Shown piece after piece: positions 1-8,548 of a stretch of DNA of 64,000 nucleotides. The notes under the pieces were generated by a model. The model had not been told where the DNA came from. It worked only from the letters and a program-made list of their open reading frames with translations, and ran no database searches. A program made the translations under genes and the position numbers. Origin of the DNA: Alphaproteobacteria bacterium (lineage in GTDB: Bacteria; Pseudomonadota; Alphaproteobacteria; UBA8366; Aestuariispiraceae); assembly GCA_033344895.1 (NCBI GenBank), contig JAWPMN010000001.1, positions 2,550,001 to 2,614,000 on the forward strand. Reading direction: 5' to 3'. Numbering within the stretch: the stretch's first letter is position 1; each line of letters begins with the position of its first letter.

Positions 1-2
1 AT

Positions 3-122
3 TACATCTTTGGCCCGGCCGACCATCGCCGTCGCAGGTTCAACGAGTTTATCGCAAGGCGTGACCTGCCCCGCGTTCCCGGGGCACAGTCGGCGTTTGG
101 CACCGGCGCTACGGGAGAATGA
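3..122 (+). CDS. C-terminal end of an unidentified protein (5' truncated)
   Basis: An open frame enters from the left edge and stops at TGA 120-122, giving about 39 residues. It is basic near the start (HRRRR) and Gly/Ala/Thr-rich at the end. Third codon positions are mostly G or C, as in the neighbouring genes, whereas the competing frame that runs to 222 has an A/T-rich third position. No family is recognisable from this tail. It lies 99 bases upstream of, and in the same direction as, the glycan operon, so it may be its preceding gene. The frame choice is an inference from codon bias only. Confidence 0.4.
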   Translation, partial: YIFGPADHRRRRFNEFIARRDLPRVPGAQSAFGTGATGE

Positions 123-221
123 TTTGTTCGTTGCACGATGCGACTGCCGATTCGTACCGGGGCCTGATCGGCCGCTACCGGGCGGTTCCCTGCGCATCTT
201 CGAAACACTCAGGGTAAGTTG

Positions 222-812
222 ATGACGAATTCCTATTCCGAAGTTTTGGAAGCGGGACTGGTAACCCTCCGTCGCTATCGTGTTGAGGATGTCGGCGAAG
301 ATTACCTTCGCTGGATGCAGGACCCCGAGGTTACGCATTTTATTCAGGCCCGGTTCGACCACCACGACCTGGAATCACTGCGCAGTTTCGTAGCGGGGTT
401 TGACCATAAGGACCGCTTCATTTTTGCGATCCACGACAGAGAAACGCAGCACCGTATCGGCACCTTCACGCTCCGTATCAATCCCGTTCACCGATTCTCA
501 AGCATCGGTTATCTGATCGGGGAGAAGGCATATTGGCGCGGTGCTTACGCACTGGATGCTTGCCGGGCTGCCCTGGACTTTGTGTTTTTCGAACGCAAGG
601 TGCGAAAGGTCGTCGAACCGACGACGGAGAACCATCTTGCATCGAACTTCAACTTCAAGAGGTTGGGGTTCACCATGGTGGCGAAAATTCCTGACCTTTA
701 CTGGGGCGACGGCAAATATCAGGCCGCCACCTATTGGGCGATTTCAGTGGAGGAATGGGCCGCGCGCCGCGGACGGCCTGTTCCGGAAATCCCAACGCCC
801 GAACGGGACTGA
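222..812 (+). CDS. GNAT family N-acetyltransferase (RimJ/RimL type)
   Basis: A 196-residue GNAT protein. The N-terminal part (LVTLRRYRVEDVGEDYLRWM, near residues 14-33) and the middle (IGTFTLRINPVHRFSSIGYL, then GEKAYWRGAYALDACRAAL) match the acetyl-CoA-binding core of RimJ/RimL-like enzymes; FKRLGF near residue 145 is the usual late strand-helix. These enzymes acetylate amino groups, in glycan loci often aminosugars, so an N-acetyltransferase for a 4-amino sugar (PseH/LegH-like) is plausible but not shown. ATG 222 was chosen over the in-frame TTG at 219. It is the first complete gene of the long plus-strand operon. Confidence 0.8.
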   Translation: MTNSYSEVLEAGLVTLRRYRVEDVGEDYLRWMQDPEVTHFIQARFDHHDLESLRSFVAGFDHKDRFIFAIHDRETQHRIGTFTLRINPVHRFSSIGYLIGEKAYWRGAYALDACRAALDFVFFERKVRKVVEPTTENHLASNFNFKRLGFTMVAKIPDLYWGDGKYQAATYWAISVEEWAARRGRPVPEIPTPERD

Positions 813-844
813 CGGAGCGGAATCGGTACGATGGGATACGGTCG

Positions 845-2047
845 ATGAGCGAACTGCCGGTTAAAGGGCAAAGTGCGGAGCTTGTGATTGATGTGACCGC
901 CGACCTGCTGGAGCGGTTTGCGTCCTACAGCGGCGACCGCAATCCGATGCATTTCGATGATTCCTTCGCTCGCGCCCGAGGGCTGGGCGGACGTGTTGCC
1001 CACGGCATGTCCTATGCAGCATTTATCTCTACGCTGATCGGACAGCATCTGCCTGGCCCCGGCGCACTCTGGCTATCGCAATCGATACGTTTTCTGGCTC
1101 CTGTTGAAGTTGGGGAGACGGTGCGGCTCAGGGCCGAAGTCGAATCCGTTTCTCAGTCGGCGCGGACCGTGGATCTGAAACTTAGTGCCGACGTGAAGGA
1201 TCGTGGCGCGGTGATGCAGGGCGCGGCGACTGTAATGGTGCCATCGACCGATGCGTCCCCGTTGCGCTCAGGGCGCCCGAGCACCCAGCTGAGAATTGAC
1301 GGTGGACCAGTGGCTTTTCTGTTCGGCGGCGCCAGTGCGCTGGGACGTTCCGTCGCGTCACGGCTGGCCGGTGAGGGATGGAGTGTTGCGTTGTTTGGCC
1401 GCCGGGGCGGTGATCTGACATCCCTGGTCAATGAAATGGAAGAGGCGGGGGGCGGCATAGGCGCGGCCAGCTTCACCTGCGATCTGACCGACAGCGATAG
1501 TGTCGCGGCTGCCTGTGAAGATGCAAGGAAGGCGTTCGGGGTGCCTTCGGCGCTGTTTCATTGCGCCAGCGCACCCCTTGCGCGGTCAGGGATATTGGAA
1601 ACCGACGCGGCCACCTTCGACGCGCATCTGGCCGTCCAGCTTCATGGAACAAAGGCGATTGTCGATGCCTGCGCGGGAAATATGATAGAGGCCGGTGGCG
1701 GCAGCCTGACTTTCATTGGTTCCAGCGCTGCACGAGGGGCACCGCCGGACGGGCTTTCCGCCTATGCGGCAGCCAAATCCGCGGCGGCCTCTTATATTCG
1801 CTCCGTCGCACTCGAACTTGGCCCGAAAGGCCTGCGGGCGAATGTGTTGTCTCCGGACTTTCTCGAGACGCGCCTGACCAACCATGTTCCGGACCGCACC
1901 AGGAAACTGGCCGCGGCCAAGTCACCGCTGCGCCGCCTGGCGACTGTGGACGAAGTTGCTGCGTTCGCCGTTTTCATTGCGGGCCCCGGGGCGGCCTATC
2001 TGAACGGTGAAGACATATTGCTGGATGGCGGGCAGAAGATGCTATGA
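845..2047 (+). CDS. MaoC-like hydratase / SDR oxidoreductase fusion
   Basis: A 400-residue two-domain protein. Residues about 10-125 are a MaoC/hotdog (R)-hydratase domain with the catalytic motif SGDRNPMHFDD and GGRVAHGM. Residues about 155-400 are a short-chain dehydrogenase/reductase: glycine-rich turn GGASALG, catalytic Ser in IGSSAARG, YAAAK active site, C-terminal NGEDILLDGG. The pairing resembles the FabG-type ketoreductase and dehydratase/hydratase steps on an acyl-ACP or acyl-CoA. ATG 845 fits the start of the hotdog domain; the longer frame from 734 overlaps the GNAT gene. Its stop overlaps the start of the FkbH-like gene (ATGA), and an acyl carrier protein follows. Inference: it shapes an acyl group later placed on a sugar. 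Confidence 0.85.
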   Translation: MSELPVKGQSAELVIDVTADLLERFASYSGDRNPMHFDDSFARARGLGGRVAHGMSYAAFISTLIGQHLPGPGALWLSQSIRFLAPVEVGETVRLRAEVESVSQSARTVDLKLSADVKDRGAVMQGAATVMVPSTDASPLRSGRPSTQLRIDGGPVAFLFGGASALGRSVASRLAGEGWSVALFGRRGGDLTSLVNEMEEAGGGIGAASFTCDLTDSDSVAAACEDARKAFGVPSALFHCASAPLARSGILETDAATFDAHLAVQLHGTKAIVDACAGNMIEAGGGSLTFIGSSAARGAPPDGLSAYAAAKSAAASYIRSVALELGPKGLRANVLSPDFLETRLTNHVPDRTRKLAAAKSPLRRLATVDEVAAFAVFIAGPGAAYLNGEDILLDGGQKML

Positions 2048-3834
2048 GTACCGACATGGACCAATCCGAAAAGAGCGAGAGCCCTGTCGATGTGGCGGCG
2101 TTTCGGTCGGAACTTCGCGCTTCTCCAAAGCTAATGACCTATCTGAAGGCGTTGCGTGTTCTGGAGAGTGAATCAATTCCTGCGCGGCGCGTCCGGTTGC
2201 TTTCCAGTTTTACTGTACGGGCGTTGGAACCGTATCTGAAGGTGGAGGCGCTGCTATCGGGCTGGCGCATGGAGCCGCAGTTCGAGGAATACTCTCAATG
2301 GCAGCAGGCGCTTCTCTCCGCACCGCAAGAGGGTGCGGAGGCGGATGCCTATGTTCTGCTGCTACATCCGGAAGCATTCGTGGACGCCACACGAGATCGC
2401 GATGAAGCGCTGAATGCGGCTGAGCGGAACCTGACCGCATTGGTTTCGAACTTTCGGAAGCGATGCGGGGCACCTTTGTTGCTCGTGCTGCCGAAGACCG
2501 CGGTGCATGCCGAAAGGTTCGGGTTCGGCTTGCTGGCCCGAGGTCCCTCCGAGGTTGCGGCCACAAGACTCTGCGATGCATTACGGGCCGTCGCGGAATC
2601 GACGGCCGGGGTCTATTGCGTCGACCCTCCTGAAGAGATGGTTTCGGACCGGGATCTTGTTGGGCTTTACCGGACAATGACGCCCGTGCGGCCTGCACAT
2701 GCCCCCGGATACGCAGAGACCATTGCTCGCAGCCTGTCCGGGTTTTTCCGGCCCCGCAAGAAGGTACTCGTATGCGATCTGGACAACACATTGTGGGGAG
2801 GGGTTGTCGGGGAAACGGGGGCGGATGGCGTTGCCATTGGGCCGGAATGGCCCGGGCAAGCCTACCGCTTGCTGCAACGCGCGATCCTGGATTTGTCCGA
2901 GAGCGGGATTCTGCTTGCGATAGCCAGCAAGAACAATGAAGCGGATGCCCGAGAGGTTTTTGATACACGATCGGAAATGGTGCTGCGCTGGGAGGATTTC
3001 GTTGCGCGGCGTGTTGACTGGAATGACAAGGCCGAGAACATCCGATCCATGGCGGAGGAACTTTCGCTGGGTCTCGATAGCTTTGTATTCCTGGACGACA
3101 ATCCGGTGGAGTGCGCGCGTGTTCGGACCGCCTTGCCGCAGGTTGAAGTCGTCATGATGCCGCAGGAGCCTGAGCGGTTCGTGGAGGAGTTGCTGAACTG
3201 TCGCGGCTTCGATGCCCTATCGATCATGGCGGAAGACAAGTTGCGAACGCAGACCTATCGGGCCGAGGGCCAGAGACGGGCATTGCAGGAAGACGCGGCG
3301 AGTATCGATGATTTTCTGAAAACCCTGGCGCTTCAAGCCGATCTGAAAACGGTTCAGGCATCCACGGTGGAGCGCACGCATCAGCTCTTCAACAAGACCA
3401 ATCAGTTTCACATGACGCTCGAGCGGCCGACCTTGAGCGAGATCGAAGCCAGACGGGAAGGTCTGTACACAATTTCTTTGCGGGACAGGTTCGGCGACTA
3501 TGGGATTATCGGTATCCTGGAGTTGTCCTCTAGTCCGGATGCCATGCGGATAGATAACCTGATCATGAGTTGCCGGGCTTTGGGGCGCGGCATGGAGGAG
3601 ACGGCGCTCGCCTTTGCCGCCGAGCAGGCCCGAGAGCGGAATCTTGCGAAGCTGGAGATCGCCTTTGTCGAGGGGCCGAGGAACCAGCCGGCGCGGCGAT
3701 TTTTGGAGAAGGCCGAGTTTGAGGCAGCACGGGATGAAGGGGATGGCCGGTGCATCTATGTTCGCCCCATCGACCGGAACATTCCCGAATACCCGGCGGC
3801 GGTAGAGTTGAACCTGGTGGTCGAGGCCGCCTGA
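2044..3834 (+). CDS. FkbH-like HAD-IIIC family protein
   Basis: A 596-residue full-length FkbH-like protein. An N-terminal domain (about 1-230) precedes the HAD domain, whose nucleophile motif DLDNTLWGGVVGE lies near residue 245; IASKNNEADA and FLDDNPVEC are the other HAD motifs. The C-terminal part (about 430-590, with TNQFHMT, RDRFGDYGIIG and SCRALGRGMEE) is the GNAT-like domain of this family. Characterised FkbH proteins load a glyceryl group from 1,3-bisphosphoglycerate onto an acyl carrier protein. The ACP gene 16 bases downstream and the reductase/hydratase upstream support an ACP-bound C3 unit made here. The actual acyl group is unknown. Confidence 0.9.
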   Translation: MSTDMDQSEKSESPVDVAAFRSELRASPKLMTYLKALRVLESESIPARRVRLLSSFTVRALEPYLKVEALLSGWRMEPQFEEYSQWQQALLSAPQEGAEADAYVLLLHPEAFVDATRDRDEALNAAERNLTALVSNFRKRCGAPLLLVLPKTAVHAERFGFGLLARGPSEVAATRLCDALRAVAESTAGVYCVDPPEEMVSDRDLVGLYRTMTPVRPAHAPGYAETIARSLSGFFRPRKKVLVCDLDNTLWGGVVGETGADGVAIGPEWPGQAYRLLQRAILDLSESGILLAIASKNNEADAREVFDTRSEMVLRWEDFVARRVDWNDKAENIRSMAEELSLGLDSFVFLDDNPVECARVRTALPQVEVVMMPQEPERFVEELLNCRGFDALSIMAEDKLRTQTYRAEGQRRALQEDAASIDDFLKTLALQADLKTVQASTVERTHQLFNKTNQFHMTLERPTLSEIEARREGLYTISLRDRFGDYGIIGILELSSSPDAMRIDNLIMSCRALGRGMEETALAFAAEQARERNLAKLEIAFVEGPRNQPARRFLEKAEFEAARDEGDGRCIYVRPIDRNIPEYPAAVELNLVVEAA

Positions 3835-3850
3835 AGGAAGAGACGTTAAA

Positions 3851-4111
3851 ATGGCGCAGAAGATGAGCGAAGCGGAGATCCGGCAAGTTCTGGTCGAGAT
3901 TTTTTCCGAAGTGTTGGGAATCAAGACCGAGTCAGTAACCGACGATTTGTCGCCGGACAATTGTGAGAACTGGGATTCCCTGCGGCATATGCAAATCTGT
4001 ACCGCAATCGATGAAAGTTTCGAGATTGCCTTGGATATGTCCACTCAGGTTGAGATTCTGACATTCGACTTGGCCGTGGAGACGGTAAAAGCAGAGCTTT
4101 CCAATGGCTGA
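3851..4111 (+). CDS. Acyl carrier protein
   Basis: An 86-residue acidic protein of normal ACP length. The phosphopantetheine attachment site is Ser43 in NWDSLRHM, and DDLSPDN and the hydrophobic helices around it match the carrier-protein fold. The D-S-L core is preceded by W rather than the fatty-acid ACP glycine, as is common in ACPs dedicated to secondary or polysaccharide pathways. It follows the FkbH-like gene by 16 bases and overlaps the next oxidoreductase by 8. Expected role: carry the acyl unit loaded by the FkbH-like protein and modified by the MaoC-SDR fusion. A phosphopantetheinyl transferase is not in this window. Confidence 0.9.
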   Translation: MAQKMSEAEIRQVLVEIFSEVLGIKTESVTDDLSPDNCENWDSLRHMQICTAIDESFEIALDMSTQVEILTFDLAVETVKAELSNG

Positions 4112-5102
4112 AGCCGACCGGTCCGGTCCAACCGTTGCGGTGATCGGACTTGGATCCATGGGAATGCGTCACGCGGCCAATGCGCAAGAGCTGGGCGCCC
4201 GGGTCGTTGGGGTCGAACCTGATCCATCTCGCCGGGATCAGGCGGTAGCAACCCTGCCGCAACTTCGTTTTGTGAAGGATGTCGTCGATGCGGCGGCGGT
4301 CGCCGATGCTGCTGTGATTGCCAGCCCGTCTAGTCGTCATGCGGATGATTTGCGGGTTTGTTTGTCTGCTGGCTGCCATGTTCTGGTGGAGAAACCGCTG
4401 GCGGATCGGACAGACGAAATGCGTGCGCTGATGCAGCAGGCCCGAAAAAGCAACCGGATCGTCGCCGTCGCGCAGAACCTCAGATTCCATCCGGCCGTCA
4501 TGGCAGCGCGTTCGATTCTGGATGCGGGAGAGTTCGGGCCGGTATTGTCGGCGGTCAGCATTGGGGCGAGCTATCTTCCGGAATGGCGGCCTAACCAGGA
4601 TTACCGCACCAACTATGCTGCTGACCCGAAGTCCGGGGGCGTCATGTTCGACTGGATTCATGAAGTTGATCTTCTGGCGCATCTTCTCGGACCATTTCGC
4701 GTACAGGGGGCGGCCTCGGCGGGTCAGCGCGTCCTCGAGATGGAGTCAGAGGAGGAGGCGGGGCTGTTGCTGCGCCACACGCAGGGCTGCCTTTCGATGG
4801 TGTTGCTGAGCTACACGACACGGCCGCCGCTGCGAAAGACCACCTTGTTCGGGCCGAATGGCCGTCTGGAAATTGATATTCCCGCCCGGACCCTGCTGCA
4901 ACTGGATGCCCACGGGAATCCGGTAAGAGAAGAGGCGTTCGGCGGCCAACACACGGACGACTACAAATCCGAGCTTCAGGATTTCCTGTCCGCGATACGA
5001 ACGGGCGGGCCGCCGCGATGCAGCGGCGAAGAGGCTCTTGAGATCTTACAGGGCGTGCTCGACGCGCGGCGGATTGCTGGGCTGCCGCAACACGGCTCTT
5101 AA
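4104..5102 (+). CDS. Gfo/Idh/MocA family oxidoreductase
   Basis: A 332-residue NAD(P)-dependent oxidoreductase. The Rossmann fold starts at residue 10 (VAVIGLGSMGMRHAANA), the EKP motif is in HVLVEKPLADRTDE near residue 95, and a C-terminal alpha/beta domain includes FDWIHEVDLLAHLLGP. Members oxidise or reduce sugar rings or hydroxyls, often on nucleotide sugars. It differs clearly from the second Gfo/Idh protein at 19032, which resembles WbpB. The start overlaps the ACP gene by 8 bases. The substrate cannot be told; sugar 3- or 4-position redox chemistry is the likely job in this locus. Confidence 0.85.
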   Translation: MAEADRSGPTVAVIGLGSMGMRHAANAQELGARVVGVEPDPSRRDQAVATLPQLRFVKDVVDAAAVADAAVIASPSSRHADDLRVCLSAGCHVLVEKPLADRTDEMRALMQQARKSNRIVAVAQNLRFHPAVMAARSILDAGEFGPVLSAVSIGASYLPEWRPNQDYRTNYAADPKSGGVMFDWIHEVDLLAHLLGPFRVQGAASAGQRVLEMESEEEAGLLLRHTQGCLSMVLLSYTTRPPLRKTTLFGPNGRLEIDIPARTLLQLDAHGNPVREEAFGGQHTDDYKSELQDFLSAIRTGGPPRCSGEEALEILQGVLDARRIAGLPQHGS

Positions 5103-5133
5103 CGCTGAACCTCGGGAAAGGTCGGAAGGATAG

Positions 5134-5817
5134 ATGGGTACACAATCGTCAAATGCCGAAACCCGGATGTGGGACGTTTTCAACGAGTTCCATTATCTTT
5201 GCGATACACACCGCTATCAGAAACTGCTTGCGCGTGCTGACATCGTTCGACGCATTGCGGATGTGCCCGGCGACATCGTCGATTGCGGCACATTCAAAGG
5301 CATCAGTACGCTGCAATTTGCCCATTTTCTGAAGATATTCCGCCCCCACGGGGCTGGACGTGTTGTCAGCTTCGACACATTCGAGGCTGTTTTTCCGAAA
5401 GTCAGAGCTGATGAGACAGAATCTGCCGAAGCCCACATGCGCGATCTGTACGAAGCGAGCGCTTTCGATCAGTTGACAGACGCCGTGTCCCGCCTGGGAC
5501 TGGAGCAAAGCGTAGAGATCGTGAAAGGCGACATCACCGAAACCCTTCCGGAATACATGGCGGACAAGCCCGGGTTCCGGATTTCATTGCTGCATTGTGA
5601 CCTGGATGTTTATCCGGCGACGAAGCGCATACTGGAACTGGCATGGGAGCGGCTGGTCCCCGGTGGAATTGTTCTGTTCGATCAATATGCGGTCCGGAAT
5701 TGGGGTGAGGCCGATGCCGCCGATGAATTCTTTGCCACTCTGGACCATCCGCCGAAGCTCAAGATCCTGACGGAGACTCCGACTCCGACGGCTTATGCGG
5801 TCAAGGAACGGTACTAA
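5134..5817 (+). CDS. TylF/MycF-type class I SAM-dependent methyltransferase
   Basis: A 227-residue protein of the macrocin O-methyltransferase (TylF) family. The SAM-binding loop is DCGTFKGISTLQFA near residue 50, followed by VVSFDTFEAVFP, and by LLHCDLDVYPATKRILE and GGIVLFDQYAV near residues 150-185, which carry the acidic metal and substrate-binding residues of the family. Known members methylate sugar hydroxyls. A start at ATG 5134 after a 31-base gap fits. Likely role here: O-methylation of a monosaccharide in the glycan made by this locus. The acceptor is unknown. Confidence 0.85.
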   Translation: MGTQSSNAETRMWDVFNEFHYLCDTHRYQKLLARADIVRRIADVPGDIVDCGTFKGISTLQFAHFLKIFRPHGAGRVVSFDTFEAVFPKVRADETESAEAHMRDLYEASAFDQLTDAVSRLGLEQSVEIVKGDITETLPEYMADKPGFRISLLHCDLDVYPATKRILELAWERLVPGGIVLFDQYAVRNWGEADAADEFFATLDHPPKLKILTETPTPTAYAVKERY

Positions 5818-5820
5818 TTG

Positions 5821-7002
5821 ATGGTTTCGCCGGTGTGGAGCATGCGATACGCGGCGCTGCTGAGGCGGCTCAAGCGGCTTGCGGGAATTCAAACGCCGCC
5901 GCCCCCCCGTCCGGCGGCAGCGCAGGCCGCTTACGACCCAAGCGCCCGCGCTTCTTTTTTGATGCGCGATGCGCCTTTGGCGCTGTCCCGCGCCAAAAAT
6001 CGCGATCAGGGCCTCTCTGACTGGCAGACACAGGCTCGGGACAAGCTGGCCGAGATTACCGGCTACTGTCGGGAGCGTCCGCGCCTGGCCGTTGTTCACG
6101 ATGCTCCTTACCAGACACCGGGGTCACCGGCCATGCGGGAGGTTGTGCTGGCAACTGAATGCGGGCTGTTGGCGCCTTTGATGATTGCAGACCCGGGGGA
6201 CGGGGCTGGGCTTCGACCCGCCATGATCTGCCTGCAGGGAACGAATAGCGGATTTCACCTCTCCTGGGGCGAGACGCGTGAGCCGGTTGACGCCATGCGG
6301 ATTGAACGAGGGGGGGATTTTCTGAGGCAGGCCGCCGGTCAGGGATTCGTCGCCGTTGCGCTGGAGATGCGGTGCTTCGGCCGCAGGGCGGAACGCGCGT
6401 TGCCTCGTCGATCTCCAGTCCATTCGATCGATCATGCGCTCCATCTGATGCTCAACGGGCGGTCTCTCCTCGGCGAGCGGTCGTCCGATGTGTCTCTTGC
6501 TCTGGATTGGCTGGTCGAGAACGCCCCTGAATTGGGCATCGATCCGGAAATGATCTACATCATGGGGCATTCCGCAGGCGGCAGTGTAGCATTGTATTCC
6601 TCGGCGCTGGACACACGCATCGCCGGCGCAATCTTGTCGGGATGTATCGGCTATGCTCGTGAAACTTACGGCGCCAGGGGGGACCAGGCGGGCCAGAATG
6701 TCGTGCCGGGTTTCCTGAATTGGATGGAAACCGATGATGTGGTCGCGCTGTGCGCCCCGCGCCCGACAGTGGTGATTTCAGGTACGAAAGATCATATCTA
6801 TCCGGGTGATGGCGCGAGTCGGGTCTGTGCCTCGGCCGCGGACGCCTGGGCGGCGCTGAATGCTTCGGATAGGCTGGCTGTTCTGGAACCGGAAGGGGGA
6901 CATCGCTTCTATCCGGATGCGGTCTGGCCAGCGTTCTCGGAAGTCGCGCGTTTAGCACCGATCGGTAAGAACGAGTTCTTGAAGGAAAGGGCAAGTCCAT
7001 GA
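5821..7002 (+). CDS. Alpha/beta hydrolase (acetyl xylan esterase-like)
   Basis: A 393-residue alpha/beta hydrolase. The nucleophile elbow is GHSAGGS near residue 248; the catalytic Asp is expected in VVISGTKDHIYP and the His in EGGHRFYP near the C-terminus. An extended N-terminus (about 100 residues, Pro-rich near residue 25) precedes the core. It resembles large carbohydrate esterases and dienelactone-hydrolase-like proteins more than lipases. No signal peptide is evident, so it probably acts in the cytoplasm, perhaps removing acyl groups from sugar intermediates. ATG 5821 was preferred to the adjacent TTG 5818. The stop overlaps the next start (ATGA). Confidence 0.8.
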   Translation: MVSPVWSMRYAALLRRLKRLAGIQTPPPPRPAAAQAAYDPSARASFLMRDAPLALSRAKNRDQGLSDWQTQARDKLAEITGYCRERPRLAVVHDAPYQTPGSPAMREVVLATECGLLAPLMIADPGDGAGLRPAMICLQGTNSGFHLSWGETREPVDAMRIERGGDFLRQAAGQGFVAVALEMRCFGRRAERALPRRSPVHSIDHALHLMLNGRSLLGERSSDVSLALDWLVENAPELGIDPEMIYIMGHSAGGSVALYSSALDTRIAGAILSGCIGYARETYGARGDQAGQNVVPGFLNWMETDDVVALCAPRPTVVISGTKDHIYPGDGASRVCASAADAWAALNASDRLAVLEPEGGHRFYPDAVWPAFSEVARLAPIGKNEFLKERASP

Positions 7003-8507
7003 AACGGATGCTGGATGTCGAAAAGACGCGCCGGTCCTACCATGCGGACCGCGCGATGAATAGCACGCACAGGGCGTCCTTGATGGTGCCGGAGTTCGAT
7101 GGTGCGGATGCTGAAATCAGCTTCCTGAATCACTTTCTGCTGAAGCGGGGATATCCTAACGTCGCCTGCCGTGTCACTGCCATCGATCCGGAAGGTGCGC
7201 GCATCGTTTCTCGTCTCGTTCCGATCAATGAACCCAAGGTATACACCATTCCCTTGTCCGGAATGGTCGATGAGGTCGTGGATAGTTATCAGGTCGAATT
7301 CTTCGCCGCCGATAACCTCTTCATCCCGTTTCCCGCGGTCATGATCAATCATCGCGGAGACGGGTTCGTGAATAGTGTTCACGCCTATAATCGGGTCCTG
7401 AACGATGTTTTCGAGGACGATGAAATCAACCAGGTCCACCAGCGCGAAGCGGCCATTGATGTGCGGTACGACGACGTCGCCGAGACATTTCTTGTTTTCC
7501 ACGCCGGTCCTCAGCCGGTCGACGATGTGCTGCGTGCGGAACTGACCCTGCCGGACGGCCGGGTGCTCAACGCGGAACATTCGATCCGGTGTCCGAAACT
7601 GTGCCGGAAGATCATCATGTTGAGCGATTTGTTCCCTGAACTACCGAAACCGCTGGGCGGGGGGACACTGAAAGTGGACCAGCCGCGGCAGTTCCTGTTC
7701 TACGGACGCATGCTGGTCGGGCAGAAAACCGCTGACGGCGCCTTCAGCGCCAATCACAGCTACTACGATTGTGCGGATTTCCCGGAGTATTGGGATAACA
7801 GCGAGCCGAGCGGTCGTGTCTATCCGTTCCTTCCGAAGTTCGACAATATTTTGCGGTTCTATCCGATCATGTCGCCCGGTGACCTGTCGTTCAATGTGTC
7901 GCTTTTCGATCCGGATGGCAGGGAACTGGGGGCGAGAAACCTTGGCCAGATATCCACGCCCAAAGGCAACGATTTGGAGTTTTCCGTAACTGACTTCGTC
8001 GCGCAGGCAGGCATCGATCCCGGTACTGTATCCGGGTTCGGGATCACCGCACGACCTTCTTCAGGGAATACGCCGACAAGGGTCAATCACCAGCTTGTCT
8101 ATGGTGCGGGCGGATTGGAAAGTTCCATCAACATTTCCCTGACCAATCCCAACGTCTTCGTTCCTGCCGGCAAGAAAGGCTTTAGCTGGGGACAGGTTCT
8201 GGTCGGCGGCGGAATGACTTCTCAGCTAGGTCTCGTCGGAATGACACCATCCGCACCGGGGGCATCGGCATCGGTGAAATTCTATGACGCGCGCGGTCAA
8301 ATTGCCGAGCGTCAGGTTGAATTGGCCAATCGCGGCGCGGCCGTCTTCGACGTAGCCGAAGAACTGGAATCCGAACTCGATTCCTCCCGGTTGGAGGAGG
8401 GAGATTGTGTCTGGTATCAGGTGGCGACGGACCGTCCGGATCCCAGCGCGATTGTCGCTAGCCGGAATGACGTCACCGGGCATTCGGTTGGAGAGCATTC
8501 CTTCTGA
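6999..8507 (+). CDS. Uncharacterised protein with four ~120-residue repeats
   Basis: A 502-residue protein not recognised as any family. There is no signal peptide, membrane segment or catalytic motif. A degenerate pattern returns four times at roughly even spacing: VTAIDPEGARIVSR (near 59), LTLPDGRVLNAE (near 182), SLFDPDGRELGAR (near 301) and VKFYDARGQIAER (near 426). Each is preceded by a hydrophobic strand and followed about 12-20 residues later by an F/I-x-V/L segment. This suggests four beta-sandwich modules. It sits between the esterase and the SpsF-aminotransferase fusion with a 4-base overlap upstream, so it belongs to the glycan operon. A scaffold, carbohydrate-binding or regulatory role is possible; no function is assigned. 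Confidence 0.75.
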   Translation: MKRMLDVEKTRRSYHADRAMNSTHRASLMVPEFDGADAEISFLNHFLLKRGYPNVACRVTAIDPEGARIVSRLVPINEPKVYTIPLSGMVDEVVDSYQVEFFAADNLFIPFPAVMINHRGDGFVNSVHAYNRVLNDVFEDDEINQVHQREAAIDVRYDDVAETFLVFHAGPQPVDDVLRAELTLPDGRVLNAEHSIRCPKLCRKIIMLSDLFPELPKPLGGGTLKVDQPRQFLFYGRMLVGQKTADGAFSANHSYYDCADFPEYWDNSEPSGRVYPFLPKFDNILRFYPIMSPGDLSFNVSLFDPDGRELGARNLGQISTPKGNDLEFSVTDFVAQAGIDPGTVSGFGITARPSSGNTPTRVNHQLVYGAGGLESSINISLTNPNVFVPAGKKGFSWGQVLVGGGMTSQLGLVGMTPSAPGASASVKFYDARGQIAERQVELANRGAAVFDVAEELESELDSSRLEEGDCVWYQVATDRPDPSAIVASRNDVTGHSVGEHSF

Positions 8508-8548
8508 CCCGGGCCGGATCCTTCATCTAAAATCTGGAAAACTTCAAT

